Source: Bacillota bacterium (lineage in GTDB: Bacteria > Bacillota > Clostridia > Lachnospirales > Bianqueaceae). Taken from it: a stretch of 64,000 nucleotides of DNA. The stretch's first letter is position 1; every line of letters starts with the position of its first letter. The notes beneath the pieces were generated by a model. The model saw only the letters and a program-made list of their open reading frames with translations. It had not been told where the DNA came from and searched no databases. The DNA lies in NCBI GenBank assembly GCA_017620135.1, contig JAFZQZ010000104.1, positions 20,808 to 84,807 of the forward strand. The letters run 5' to 3'. The position numbers and the translations under genes are program-made. Of the stretch, positions 35,508-43,814 are shown piece by piece.

Positions 35508-35986
35508 CCCTGATCATCGCGCAGGGCGCTGCGATCCTCGCTTATCTGCCGGTGGGTATCGTTGCCAGCAAGATCGGACGGAAGAAAACCATCATCGCCG
35601 GCGTCATTATGCTGACCATCGCCTTCGGCGCAGCCGCATTGATGAATTCCGATACGCCCACCATGCTGATGAACTGCATGTTCGCCCTGGCCGGTATCGC
35701 CTGGGCGACCATCAACGTCAACTCCTTCCCGATGGTCGTGGAAATGTGTTCCGGCGCGGATGTGGGCCGGTATACCGGTTTCTACTATACGGCCTCGATG
35801 GCGGCCCAGGTCGTCACGCCCATCTTCTCCGGCTTTTTGATGGATCAGTTCGGTATGCGAGTGCTGTTCCCGTATGCGGTCGTCTTCGTAGCGCTGGCTA
35901 TCCTGACGATGGTCTTCGTCAAACACGGCGATTCCAAGCCCACCGCAAAGAAAGGTCTGGAAGCCCTGGACGAAGATATGGATTAA
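35504..35986 (+). CDS. MFS transporter, C-terminal part
   Basis: Continuation of the preceding transporter: last membrane segments with the MFS loop GIVASKIGRKKT, MFALAGIAWATINVNSFPMVVEM, and GRYTGFYYTASMAAQVVTPIFSG. Homology runs on directly from the first part, and residues DYN upstream of this ATG are also in this frame. The shift may be a real disabling mutation, an assembly error, or a coupled two-part gene. A terminator follows. Confidence 0.72.
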   Translation: MTLIIAQGAAILAYLPVGIVASKIGRKKTIIAGVIMLTIAFGAAALMNSDTPTMLMNCMFALAGIAWATINVNSFPMVVEMCSGADVGRYTGFYYTASMAAQVVTPIFSGFLMDQFGMRVLFPYAVVFVALAILTMVFVKHGDSKPTAKKGLEALDEDMD

Positions 35987-36013
35987 AGATAAAGGAAACA
36001 GGATTATAAAACA

Positions 36014-36060
36014 AGAGCAATCAGTCTCGTTGATGTTGAGATTGATTGCTCTTTCTTTTT
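36014..36060. terminator. Bidirectional terminator
   Basis: AGAGCAATCA-TCTC arm (36014-36028) pairs with GAGA-TTGATTGCTCT (36038-36052), followed by CTTTTT on the plus strand; minus strand runs into TTGTTTTA. It serves the MFS gene and the convergent metal exporter gene. Confidence 0.88.
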
Positions 36061-36076
36061 GAGGGTAAAACAGATT

Positions 36077-36913
36077 TCAGAACAGCAGACCAAGCAGGAT
36101 ACCGGAGACGACGCTGCAGGCGTACAAAAGACCGGTGATCTTGAAATTGCCTTTCAGATGACGATGCTGACGGAAAAGGACCAGCAGACCTACGCCGGCG
36201 TTCGCGGAAAGACCGGCGATCAGCGCGCCTGCGTGGATCACACCGTTCAGGTACAGCTCTGTCAGGAGGACAGAAGCGCTACAGCTCGGGATCAACCCGA
36301 CGAGACCGGCGATGATCTCCGAGACTACCGGGATGTCCGGCAGCAGATTCTTGAAGATATCCGATCCGCCCAATTCAAAGCAAAGATTCAGGATGAATGT
36401 GACCAGCAGGATCAGTCCCATGACTTTCAGACAGTGGATCGCCGCTGCGAGCCAGATGTTGGTGTTTTCACAGTCGCAGTGATCCTGTTCACAGATATCC
36501 TCGATATGCGCTTCCGTATGACCATGGAAAACGAGATCGACCAGATAACCGAAGAAAACTCCCGCACCGAACTTGCAGAGAAGGATCTTCAGGAGAATGC
36601 CGGCATTGACGCCTTCTGAGATCATCAGCGGGAGCATTTCGTCCGAAGTGGACATAAAGACAGCGATCAGCGTACCGAGCGTCGCGATACCGCCTGCGTA
36701 GAAACCGGCGATCGCGCCGGAGAAACCGCACTGCGGAACGATACCGAGAGCCGCTCCCAGGAGCGGTCCGGCCTTGCCGACCTTCGCGATCGACTGATTG
36801 ATCTTTTCGCCTGCGTGCTGCTCCAGTACCTCCATCAAAAGATAAGCCAGATACAGGATCGGGAGCATTTTCGCGGCATCGAGCAGTGTTTCAAATATAA
36901 CATCCAAGAGCAT
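36077..36913 (-). CDS. Putative 10-TM heavy-metal/manganese exporter (ArsP_2-like)
   Basis: A 278-residue membrane protein in two homologous halves, each with a cysteine loop: GIVPQCGFSGA and GLIPSCSASVL. Between the halves is a cytoplasmic His/Cys/acid-rich loop (HGHTEAHIEDICEQDHCDCEN) that could bind metal. This matches the family annotated as arsenic efflux or putative manganese transporters; transport has rarely been tested. It begins 15 nt after the fructokinase stop and is the last gene of a long minus-strand series. No riboswitch is possible in the short gap. Confidence 0.8.
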   Translation of the reverse strand: MLLDVIFETLLDAAKMLPILYLAYLLMEVLEQHAGEKINQSIAKVGKAGPLLGAALGIVPQCGFSGAIAGFYAGGIATLGTLIAVFMSTSDEMLPLMISEGVNAGILLKILLCKFGAGVFFGYLVDLVFHGHTEAHIEDICEQDHCDCENTNIWLAAAIHCLKVMGLILLVTFILNLCFELGGSDIFKNLLPDIPVVSEIIAGLVGLIPSCSASVLLTELYLNGVIHAGALIAGLSANAGVGLLVLFRQHRHLKGNFKITGLLYACSVVSGILLGLLF

Positions 36914-36928
36914 AGAGTTAACGTTCCT

Positions 36929-37867
36929 TTATTCGACTTCTGACAAACGGGGCATGGCCGGGATGGCGCCGTGACGGCTGGTCGTGATAGAGGCGGCTTT
37001 GTTCGCGAAAGTCGTGATAGCGCGCAGCGTCTCCTCATCCAGACCGTCCAGCGACGGCAGTCTGCAGATCTTTGAGAGAGCCGCGCCGAAGAAAGTATCA
37101 CCGGCGCCGTTCGTATCGCCTACGACGATGGGAGGACAGGGGATCTGTCCGGTAATGTCCCCGTAACGGAACAGGGCGCCGTCTGCCCCGAGGGTCACAA
37201 AGATCAGTTTGATTCCGTACTGTTCGTGAAGGATCTTCGATCCTTCCAGCGGATCGCTCGAACCGCTCAGGAGCGGAAGCTCTTCGTTCGAGATCTTCAG
37301 GATATCCACCATGGGCAGCGGCTCTTTCATCTGGACGATCGCGTGCCCGCGTTCAGACCAGAGACGGTCGCGGTAGTTCGGATCATAGCTGATGATCGCG
37401 CCGGCTTCTTTCGCTTTTTTCGCGGCATAAAGTGTCGTGCTGCGGGAAGGTTCTGTGGTCAGACTGACAGAGCCGAAATGCAGGATCTTTGTCTGCTTCA
37501 GCATATCTTCATTAATATCGGAGATCTTGAGATTCACATCCGCGCTGGGATCTCGGTAAAAAGCGAAAGACCGCTCGCCCCGGATATCCAGGCTCACGAC
37601 AGCCAGGGTCGTCATTTCCTTTTCATCCGTCACAAGGCCGGAATCATCCACGTTATCCGCTGCCAGAGTCGCGCGGAGCAGTTCACCGAAACTGTCGCGA
37701 CCGACTTTTCCGATGAAAGCGGTCTTCACACCGAGTCGGGAAGCCGCGACGGACAGGTTGGCCGGCGCGCCGCCCGGATTGGCGGTATAGATCGGAATTC
37801 CGTATTCATTCTTGCCGGACTGGGTCAGATCGATCAGGATCTCTCCAACGGTAATAATATCGAACAT
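36929..37867 (-). CDS. scrK: PfkB-family fructokinase
   Basis: Phosphorylates fructose to fructose 6-phosphate. PfkB signatures: NPGGAPANLSVAASRLG near the N-terminus, DPNYRDRLW in the middle and VGDTNGAGDTFFGA with the catalytic Asp near the C-terminus. About 312 residues. Two ATGs follow AAGGAGG; the second (37867) has better spacing and matches the usual MFDIITVGE start, the first is at 37873. The gene follows the nuclease gene by 16 nt. Confidence 0.9.
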   Translation of the reverse strand: MFDIITVGEILIDLTQSGKNEYGIPIYTANPGGAPANLSVAASRLGVKTAFIGKVGRDSFGELLRATLAADNVDDSGLVTDEKEMTTLAVVSLDIRGERSFAFYRDPSADVNLKISDINEDMLKQTKILHFGSVSLTTEPSRSTTLYAAKKAKEAGAIISYDPNYRDRLWSERGHAIVQMKEPLPMVDILKISNEELPLLSGSSDPLEGSKILHEQYGIKLIFVTLGADGALFRYGDITGQIPCPPIVVGDTNGAGDTFFGAALSKICRLPSLDGLDEETLRAITTFANKAASITTSRHGAIPAMPRLSEVE

Positions 37868-37883
37868 GTTCATTCCCTCCTTC

Positions 37884-38966
37884 TTACGGATTGCACTGTG
37901 GACAGGGATAATAGCCGGCTTCGATCGCCTCTTCCCTGGTCCCGGTAAATCTCATTTTATTCTTATCGCTCATTTTCGCAACACCTGAACAGTCAGGATA
38001 ATGGAAAACATTCGATCGTTTGTTCACGATGTACACATGGACTTCGCCATCACCTTTTTCGGAAGTATTTGCTTCCGTGATTCCGCCCGCTAGACCCTCG
38101 CTTACCGCGATCTCCAGATCCCCTTCGTAGGTCTCGCCGGTCTCGTAGTCGATCAGGGTATGCTCGGACGGGTCGAAGACATTGTAGATGAACACGCAGA
38201 AACAGATATCGTCGCCGCCGTCTTCCAGCGACCAGCCTTCCATCAGCGCGCCGCGACAGACAAGTTCGTCATCCGCGAAGATCGGTGTGACACGGTACAG
38301 GACCATCGCATTGTACTCACGAACATAGTCGCCGACCATCTCTTCGAAAGGCCGCATACCGTCGTTGTTGAAGAAATGGGTGCCGGTCACGAGATTGCGT
38401 TCGTTGTCGTTTTCTCCCGCCAGCTGGAACGCGATCAGATGGGAGCGCTCATATCCGCTGTTCTTCTGCCATCCGGATGGATGGATCCAGTAGATGTCGC
38501 CGCGGGATCCTGTTGGCATCAGTTCACGGCTGAGGCTGGCCATCGCACGTCCGCACCGGTCCAACTCATCCAGGTCGCTGTAATCTTCATAGGGACCTTC
38601 CAGCGCCTCTTCGATCTCCTCATCCGTAAAATACGGAATATTGTCATGAATGACCGCGTAGGTATAACCGGCGAAGGCCGGGATCGTGTCCGCACCAAAA
38701 TCCTCATATTCGTCCGGGCTGACATAGTAGATATCCTCCAGCTGTGTTTCCACACTGCCGGGTTCATTTGTTTCCCCGTCCGACTCCTCTTCCGAAGTGT
38801 CGCTGGAAGATTCTTGTTTTTCCTCACTCTTCTGCTCAGAAGACTCTTCGACCAGACTAAATCCATAATCGGAAGATCCCTCTTCTTCCTCTTCCCTATG
38901 GCAGCCGCTGAGCATGGTCATCAGAAACGCGAGAGCGATCAGCCAGATGAAAAACCGCTTAATCAT
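37884..38966 (-). CDS. Secreted DNA/RNA non-specific endonuclease lipoprotein
   Basis: A 360-residue lipoprotein: signal peptide with lipobox MLSGC (Cys22), then a low-complexity Glu/Ser linker to about residue 75, a non-specific nuclease domain, and a small C-terminal zinc-like domain. The active site is the ERSHLIA form of the DRGH motif with NERNLVTGT supplying the metal Asn, as in the EndA-like group. The tail NVFHYPDCSGV...YYPCPQCNP is the Ada-like cysteine module also seen in ComEC and thermonuclease-type proteins. Start at 38966 with AAAGGAGGTGA. Likely degrades or processes extracellular DNA, perhaps for uptake. Confidence 0.87.
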   Translation of the reverse strand: MIKRFFIWLIALAFLMTMLSGCHREEEEEGSSDYGFSLVEESSEQKSEEKQESSSDTSEEESDGETNEPGSVETQLEDIYYVSPDEYEDFGADTIPAFAGYTYAVIHDNIPYFTDEEIEEALEGPYEDYSDLDELDRCGRAMASLSRELMPTGSRGDIYWIHPSGWQKNSGYERSHLIAFQLAGENDNERNLVTGTHFFNNDGMRPFEEMVGDYVREYNAMVLYRVTPIFADDELVCRGALMEGWSLEDGGDDICFCVFIYNVFDPSEHTLIDYETGETYEGDLEIAVSEGLAGGITEANTSEKGDGEVHVYIVNKRSNVFHYPDCSGVAKMSDKNKMRFTGTREEAIEAGYYPCPQCNP

Positions 38967-39501
38967 CCTCGTCACCTCCTTTCCGGGAGGTTCCTTCCGT
39001 TTGGTCGTTTTTTCGGATATAGCGTTCTTTCGTAATGATGTCATGGGAAAACCCGGCCAGTTCTGATTTCTCTGTCAGGCGGTACTGACTAAGATCGATG
39101 TCCAGCTTCCGGTCAAAGGGATAGGTCCTGTTCCAGCGATATAGCACCAGTTCCTGAATATCCTTTTCATATGGCGCCAGCGGCAGATCCTCGACAAAAA
39201 CCGTGATGGTCTGTCCGCTCATGAACCGTTTATCGTGCGCTTCATCCTCCGAGGCTTCCTGCAACGGATCATCCACGATCACCAGATAATCGCCTTTCCC
39301 GCGGAAGAGCTTTTTAGAGAAAGGAGAGATCCATAATCTCTTTCCTTCAGCCATCACCGCTTCCGGGCTGAGGAGCCTTCCTTCCGGCAACAGGCTCCCG
39401 GCTTCTCGCAGCATATCGCGGCTGACATTCCGGTCGCTGGAAGTCCGGCGGCCGTTAAAGAGCGTTCCGCCGCGTTCTTCAACGCATATCAATACTTTCA
39501 T
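38959..39501 (-). CDS. Conserved clostridial protein of unknown function
   Basis: A 180-residue soluble protein starting MKVLICVEERGGTLFNGRRTSSDR. Recognisable blocks are KLFRGKGDYLVIVDDPL, ELVLYRWNRTYPFD and FSHDIITKE. I recall similar proteins upstream of the same nuclease family in clostridia; some are labelled ribonuclease Z, but no metallo-beta-lactamase motif is present, so that label is not supported. The start at 39501 has GGAGG; the longer frame overlaps the SIS gene. It overlaps the nuclease start by 8 nt, implying a linked function. Confidence 0.8.
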   Translation of the reverse strand: MKVLICVEERGGTLFNGRRTSSDRNVSRDMLREAGSLLPEGRLLSPEAVMAEGKRLWISPFSKKLFRGKGDYLVIVDDPLQEASEDEAHDKRFMSGQTITVFVEDLPLAPYEKDIQELVLYRWNRTYPFDRKLDIDLSQYRLTEKSELAGFSHDIITKERYIRKNDQTEGTSRKGGDEDD

Positions 39502-39529
39502 GTGTCCTCCAGGAAATACGGCATCCGGA

Positions 39530-40267
39530 TCAGAGGATCGGGATCCGCTTCTTAAACTCTTCAATGATCGCGGCGTTTTTACGGTCGCCGTCGTCGGTAT
39601 TCGCGCTGGTATAGACCCTGGGCTGAACACCCATGGCCAGCAGCTTTTCACAGGTCGCGGTCATGGTCAGGTTCACCATCGTCGCGTCGATGACCGTGGA
39701 CGTCGGACTGATCATAGCGCCTTCCTCCATTCCTTCCAGATGAACACAGGCATCGCCCAGAACACCGCCGTTATCCAGCACATAGTCGCACAGCTCGAAG
39801 AGCCGTTTACCGCTCGGATGGCGGCTGGTCACATTCTTTGAATGATTCAGGGAAGTGATGGCGACCGTAGTAACACCCATCTCGCGGGCTTTGATGGCCG
39901 CGTCGATGCATCCGGCGTTACGTCCGGAATTGCTGATCAGGAACAGGACGTCCCCGGGCCTTATCCCGCTGGTCGCGATCACCGTCGATCCGACGCCCGG
40001 CGCCCGTTCGTAGAGGGAGCTGGCTGACGCGCTTTCATGGAGCATCAGGAAACCTTTCAGAAGCGGCGCGATGTTTGCCAGACCGCCGGCCCGGTAGAAC
40101 GGTTCCTCACAGATCATATGCGAGTGTCCGGTACCGAAGAAATACAGCATCCCGCCTTTCGCGATACTCTCAGCACAGACCTTCGAAACTTCGTCGATCA
40201 CCGGCGCCACGTCCTTCTCTACATGATCCAATAATGCCCGGACCTTGTCCAGATATTCCATGTTCAT
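39530..40267 (-). CDS. SIS-domain protein (UPF0309-like sugar isomerase/etherase)
   Basis: A 245-residue SIS protein. GMLYFFGTGHSHMICEEPFYRAGG is the first phosphosugar loop, LFLISNSGRNAGCIDAA the second, and SKNVTSRHPSGKRLFE a conserved family block. The UPF0309 group is related to phosphosugar isomerases and MurQ-like etherases. The ATG overlaps the M20 stop by 4 nt with GGAGG inside that gene. Together with the BadF kinase gene it suggests handling of an amino-sugar phosphate. Confidence 0.85.
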   Translation of the reverse strand: MNMEYLDKVRALLDHVEKDVAPVIDEVSKVCAESIAKGGMLYFFGTGHSHMICEEPFYRAGGLANIAPLLKGFLMLHESASASSLYERAPGVGSTVIATSGIRPGDVLFLISNSGRNAGCIDAAIKAREMGVTTVAITSLNHSKNVTSRHPSGKRLFELCDYVLDNGGVLGDACVHLEGMEEGAMISPTSTVIDATMVNLTMTATCEKLLAMGVQPRVYTSANTDDGDRKNAAIIEEFKKRIPIL

Positions 40268-41406
40268 TCGCGTTCTACCTCCGCCTCGATAATATCGATA
40301 CAGGTTTTCAATCGATTCATTATACTTGATTTTACCACATATTCGTCGAAAGTGTGAGCATTTTCTCCTTCCGCGCCCATTCCGTCCAGGACCGGGATCC
40401 CTTCGTCTGAGACGAAGCTTCCGTCTGAGCCTCCGCCATGGATACGCCCTTCCAGTGAAAGCCCATGTTCGGCTGCTTTTTCCTTCGCCAGATCAAACAG
40501 ACGCCTTCCTTCTTCCGACTGCACCATCGGCGGACGGATGCCACGGATCTTCAGTGCGATCTTCGTATTCAGGACGGGATTTTCTTCACAGATCGATTCG
40601 ATCTTCTTAAGTGTCTCCTGCAGCAGCACCGGATCGAAGCAGCGTGCCTCACCGGTCGCCCAGGCCCACGGGCAGACGATATTCGCTTTTCCCTCTGCCC
40701 TGATCGCGCCGATATTGATGCTCAGGGACTTTTCATCATCTCTGAGCGCGTAGATCTCTGAGATCGCCCGGGAAAGCGCCTGGATCGCGCTGGCACCGGC
40801 CTGATAATTCGTCCCGCTGTGCGCAGCGATACCGGTAACAGTCAGTTCATATCCTGCCAGACCTTTCCGGCCGATCGTGCAGTGTCCGGGAATGGAAGGT
40901 TCCAGGCAGAGGCAGAAATCACTTTCCTTCGCGATCTGCCGGATCGTCTCCTCGCTCAGATGAGAGCCGGTCTCTTCATCTCCGTTGAATACACCGACGA
41001 TCCCCCAGTCTTCCGGCATACGACCGGAAAAGTGCCGGAAGATCTCGACAGCGAACAGATCCCCTGTCTTCATATCCAGTACGCCCGGACCTCGAAGGAC
41101 TTCCGCTTCTTCCCGATAGGGATTCTTCTCATAAGTCCCCATGGGAAACACCGTATCGCGATGGCCAAGCAGCAGTATCTGATGAGGCTTTTTCTCTGCC
41201 GGCATTCTCGCGATCAGGATGTCGCCGCCTGTCGTTCCTTCCCGGCTGATGGAAAGATCTCCGCCCGGGACGGCGTTTCTGAAATCTTCTTCCATCATAC
41301 GGTTGATCCGGTCGATCTGCTTCGCATCCGCGCTGGGTGTTTCAAGAGAAACATACTCACCCAGTCGTTTCAGAAAGTCTTCTTCACTGGAGATTCTGTA
41401 TTTCAT
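40264..41406 (-). CDS. M20-family metallopeptidase/amidohydrolase
   Basis: A 380-residue zinc hydrolase of the glutamate carboxypeptidase group. Metal and catalytic residues are visible: GHRDTVFP (zinc ligand and Asp), GVLDMKTG (bridging Asp), FNGDEETGS (catalytic Glu pair), and HGGGSDGSF near the C-terminus. A dimerisation lid with GIAAHSGTNYQAGASAIQALS is present. No signal peptide, hence cytosolic. It overlaps the ceramidase-like gene by 23 nt. Likely cleaves an amide or dipeptide bond of the same compound the neighbouring enzymes process. Confidence 0.88.
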   Translation of the reverse strand: MKYRISSEEDFLKRLGEYVSLETPSADAKQIDRINRMMEEDFRNAVPGGDLSISREGTTGGDILIARMPAEKKPHQILLLGHRDTVFPMGTYEKNPYREEAEVLRGPGVLDMKTGDLFAVEIFRHFSGRMPEDWGIVGVFNGDEETGSHLSEETIRQIAKESDFCLCLEPSIPGHCTIGRKGLAGYELTVTGIAAHSGTNYQAGASAIQALSRAISEIYALRDDEKSLSINIGAIRAEGKANIVCPWAWATGEARCFDPVLLQETLKKIESICEENPVLNTKIALKIRGIRPPMVQSEEGRRLFDLAKEKAAEHGLSLEGRIHGGGSDGSFVSDEGIPVLDGMGAEGENAHTFDEYVVKSSIMNRLKTCIDIIEAEVERE

Positions 41407-42727
41407 CCTTTATCCTCTCTTCCAGGATCTCTTTCGCGTCCGCGCGGTAATGACTGGCCATATCCTCATAGCCGCTGTCCTGATCCAGCGGCCGTCCGGA
41501 AGGCAGATAGCCTTCGTATCCGCCGGCATAGCAGCGGATCAGCGCGATCCTGCCGGTCCTCATCTGAACTTCACCGGCAAAACGGACCGCGTCTTTCTGA
41601 GGATATTCAAATGGGAGACAGATATAGATATAGGAGTCTTTCCGAATGACTTTCTTGTATTTGGAACCGTTATCCTCAGGGACGAGAAGGTCGAGCCCGA
41701 TCAGGGTGATCTTCGCGTTCAAAGGAAGATTTTTCCCATACCCCGGCCGCTGCAAAACGCTTCGGCATGAGATATACTCCCGCTTCTGTGCTTCGTCGCC
41801 GCAGGTACCGATCTTCTGTTCCAGATAGCTCAGGACCTTCTTTTTCTGATCCTCATCAAACGACTTTGCCGCCGGGATCGTTACTTCAAAACTATGATAA
41901 GAAAGCTCAGCCTCCTCTGCCCATTCCAGTTCTTCCGGAGCCGTATCTGTCTGTTCAGCCAGCAGACATCCCATTCGCAGGGCTTCACGGAAGCTGGCCT
42001 CCTTTCTTGTGTAACGGGTCGAGATATCCGCACAGGCACTGTTCATGAACAGGACCTGTGGAACCTGTCTTCCTTTCTGTGCCGCCAAAGCCCGGATGGC
42101 TTCATCCCAGCCCCAGACAAGATCACGGGAGATCTGGAGATTCTTTTCGTTCAGAACGGTCGGATGACAGGCGAAGAGGGTCAGCGCGATCGGACCCCGG
42201 CTTTCAGCCGTGGTGCTCTTTTCCGGCAGAGGATCCAGCCAGATCGTTCTGACCGGCATGGAAAACCAGGACTCATCCCGGCTCACATCGCGGTAAGAGC
42301 CGACTGCCTGTGCTCTTGCTTCCTGATATGCCGCTCTCACAGAATGGATGTCTTTCTGTGCCATGGTTACCGCTTCCAGTACTTTCCCGATCACCCACTC
42401 ACTGTATCCCTGATCGTAGCAGACCATCGTCCGAAAGACAGACTGAGGCGCGGCATGTGTGTGGATCGCACCGACAGAGATCTCATCGATCTCCGGAAAC
42501 TTCCCTTTGACTGCCGCTTCGATCTCCCGGCAGAAATAATCCGATGTCCCCAGAAGATCAAGTTCCAGAAACAGTACTGAATGATCGGTTCGCAGCCAAA
42601 CTGCCCGTACATAAAGCGGATCATGGATCCCGGTCGCCGCGTCTTTTCGAAGGTCGAATCCTGCCATCGGGAAAGGTCTTTCCGGTGTAATGACCGCCTG
42701 CCCGAATCCGGCAAACAGCTTACTCAT
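41384..42727 (-). CDS. Neutral/alkaline ceramidase-like protein
   Basis: A 447-residue protein related to the N-terminal catalytic domain of neutral ceramidases: FAGFGQAVITPERPFPMAGF, GIHDPLYVRAVWLR, and the zinc-site strand VGAIHTHAAP. The C-terminal immunoglobulin-like domain of true ceramidases is missing and there is no signal peptide, so a cytosolic amidase role on a small N-acyl compound is more likely than ceramide hydrolysis. Start at the ATG 42727 after GGAGG; a GTG lies directly before. Overlaps the kinase gene upstream and the M20 gene downstream. Confidence 0.8.
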   Translation of the reverse strand: MSKLFAGFGQAVITPERPFPMAGFDLRKDAATGIHDPLYVRAVWLRTDHSVLFLELDLLGTSDYFCREIEAAVKGKFPEIDEISVGAIHTHAAPQSVFRTMVCYDQGYSEWVIGKVLEAVTMAQKDIHSVRAAYQEARAQAVGSYRDVSRDESWFSMPVRTIWLDPLPEKSTTAESRGPIALTLFACHPTVLNEKNLQISRDLVWGWDEAIRALAAQKGRQVPQVLFMNSACADISTRYTRKEASFREALRMGCLLAEQTDTAPEELEWAEEAELSYHSFEVTIPAAKSFDEDQKKKVLSYLEQKIGTCGDEAQKREYISCRSVLQRPGYGKNLPLNAKITLIGLDLLVPEDNGSKYKKVIRKDSYIYICLPFEYPQKDAVRFAGEVQMRTGRIALIRCYAGGYEGYLPSGRPLDQDSGYEDMASHYRADAKEILEERIKDEIQNLQ

Positions 42728-43745
42728 CACTTGCCTCCATCACGGCTTCCGCCGCTTCCCTCAGACCGGCTTCGAAGAGAGCGATCGATGCCGCGCTCTG
42801 CACAGCCGGGACACATGGAAGAGAAATACTGATGATCCGCGGCTCATCCTGCAGAAGCTTTTTCACTTCGATCGTCAGCGGGCTTCCTTCGCGGAAAAGA
42901 CCGCCGGCAAGTACCAGAGAAAAACAAAGGCCACTGTCGTTATCATGCCAGTCATAAGGATCCGTATTCGCCGAGCGCCTGAGAACTGAACGGACGCATA
43001 ATTCCACTTCTCTTGCCGCTTCCCGGAACATCTGAACGGCTGCCTGATTTCCACCGGACGCAAGAGAATCGATCACACGGGTGACAGATGCCACACGAGT
43101 CCGGTAATCTTCTTCTTTCCCGTTAACAGCTTTCCAAAGCCGGCGGCAGTTCTTTTCCGTCAGTCCGTAGTGAGACAGGACAGACTGATAGAATTCTTTG
43201 TCCATCGAGGCGCGTCCGTCGCTCATCTTCGTGGTCAGATGAAGTGATCTCAGGCCTATATCGAACCCGGCGCCTTCGTCGCCGATCTGGGGCCCCCAGC
43301 CGCTGGCTTTCACGAATACATGATCGTGCAGCAGATATGTCACTGCCCCGGTGCCCGCGATGGTACAGATGGCAGGAGCAAAACGCTCTTTCGACGTCCC
43401 ATACCAGACGGGATAAATATCGCTGTCACAGGAAACGTTCTCACAGCCCGTAACTTCCCGAAAGAATTCCGCGTGTCCGCTGCCGCCGAAAACTTCGACT
43501 GCCGCAGAAGCGATGAACATACCGTCGATTTCTCGCTCAGAGACATCCGTCGCAAACCTTTTTACTTCCGCCTCTTTCCAAGCCAATCGGATGCTGTCCC
43601 GAATAGACGCTGTGGCCATTTCCTTGCCGCAATACAAATAATTCGCCGGGCCGGCCTTGCCTAAACCCAGAATCTTCCCTTCCTCGCTGACCAGCATACA
43701 GCGGGTACTCGTTCCGCCGCAGTCAAATCCCGCAAATACTCTCAT
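42720..43745 (-). CDS. BadF/BadG-type N-acetylhexosamine kinase (NagK/MurK-like)
   Basis: An ASKHA-fold kinase of 341 residues. The N-terminal phosphate loop is FDCGGTSTRCML, the second AICTIAGTGAVTYLL, and the sugar-site region SGWGPQIGDEGAGFDIG is characteristic of eukaryotic-type GlcNAc kinase relatives. In Clostridium acetobutylicum a BadF-family kinase (MurK) phosphorylates MurNAc and GlcNAc, so an amino-sugar substrate is plausible. Start moved to the ATG at 43745 with GGAGAG upstream. First gene of a tightly overlapping kinase-ceramidase-M20-SIS group. Confidence 0.85.
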   Translation of the reverse strand: MRVFAGFDCGGTSTRCMLVSEEGKILGLGKAGPANYLYCGKEMATASIRDSIRLAWKEAEVKRFATDVSEREIDGMFIASAAVEVFGGSGHAEFFREVTGCENVSCDSDIYPVWYGTSKERFAPAICTIAGTGAVTYLLHDHVFVKASGWGPQIGDEGAGFDIGLRSLHLTTKMSDGRASMDKEFYQSVLSHYGLTEKNCRRLWKAVNGKEEDYRTRVASVTRVIDSLASGGNQAAVQMFREAAREVELCVRSVLRRSANTDPYDWHDNDSGLCFSLVLAGGLFREGSPLTIEVKKLLQDEPRIISISLPCVPAVQSAASIALFEAGLREAAEAVMEASDE

Positions 43746-43761
43746 ACCGCTCTCCATATAC

Positions 43762-43792
43762 GAAAAGCCCGAGGTATCGTCCCCAGGCTTTC
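43762..43792 (-). terminator. Weak terminator after yebC
   Basis: GAAAGCC-TGGGG (43792-43781) pairs with CC-TCGGGCTTTTC (43774-43762). The following T run is poor, so some read-through into the kinase operon is likely. Confidence 0.5.
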
Positions 43793-43814
43793 ATTTATCA
43801 ATTTCTCTGTCCGA

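Noticed and set aside
35485..35510. Programmed ribosomal frameshift in the MFS gene
   Set aside because: No X-XXY-YYZ heptamer and no following pseudoknot seen; a missing base or ATGA reinitiation explains it better.
36914..36928. Manganese (yybP-ykoY) riboswitch for the metal exporter
   Set aside because: The gap to the upstream gene is only 15 nt, so there is no room for an aptamer.
38959..39501. Ribonuclease Z, a label I recall for similar proteins
   Set aside because: No HxHxDH metallo-beta-lactamase motif is present in the sequence.
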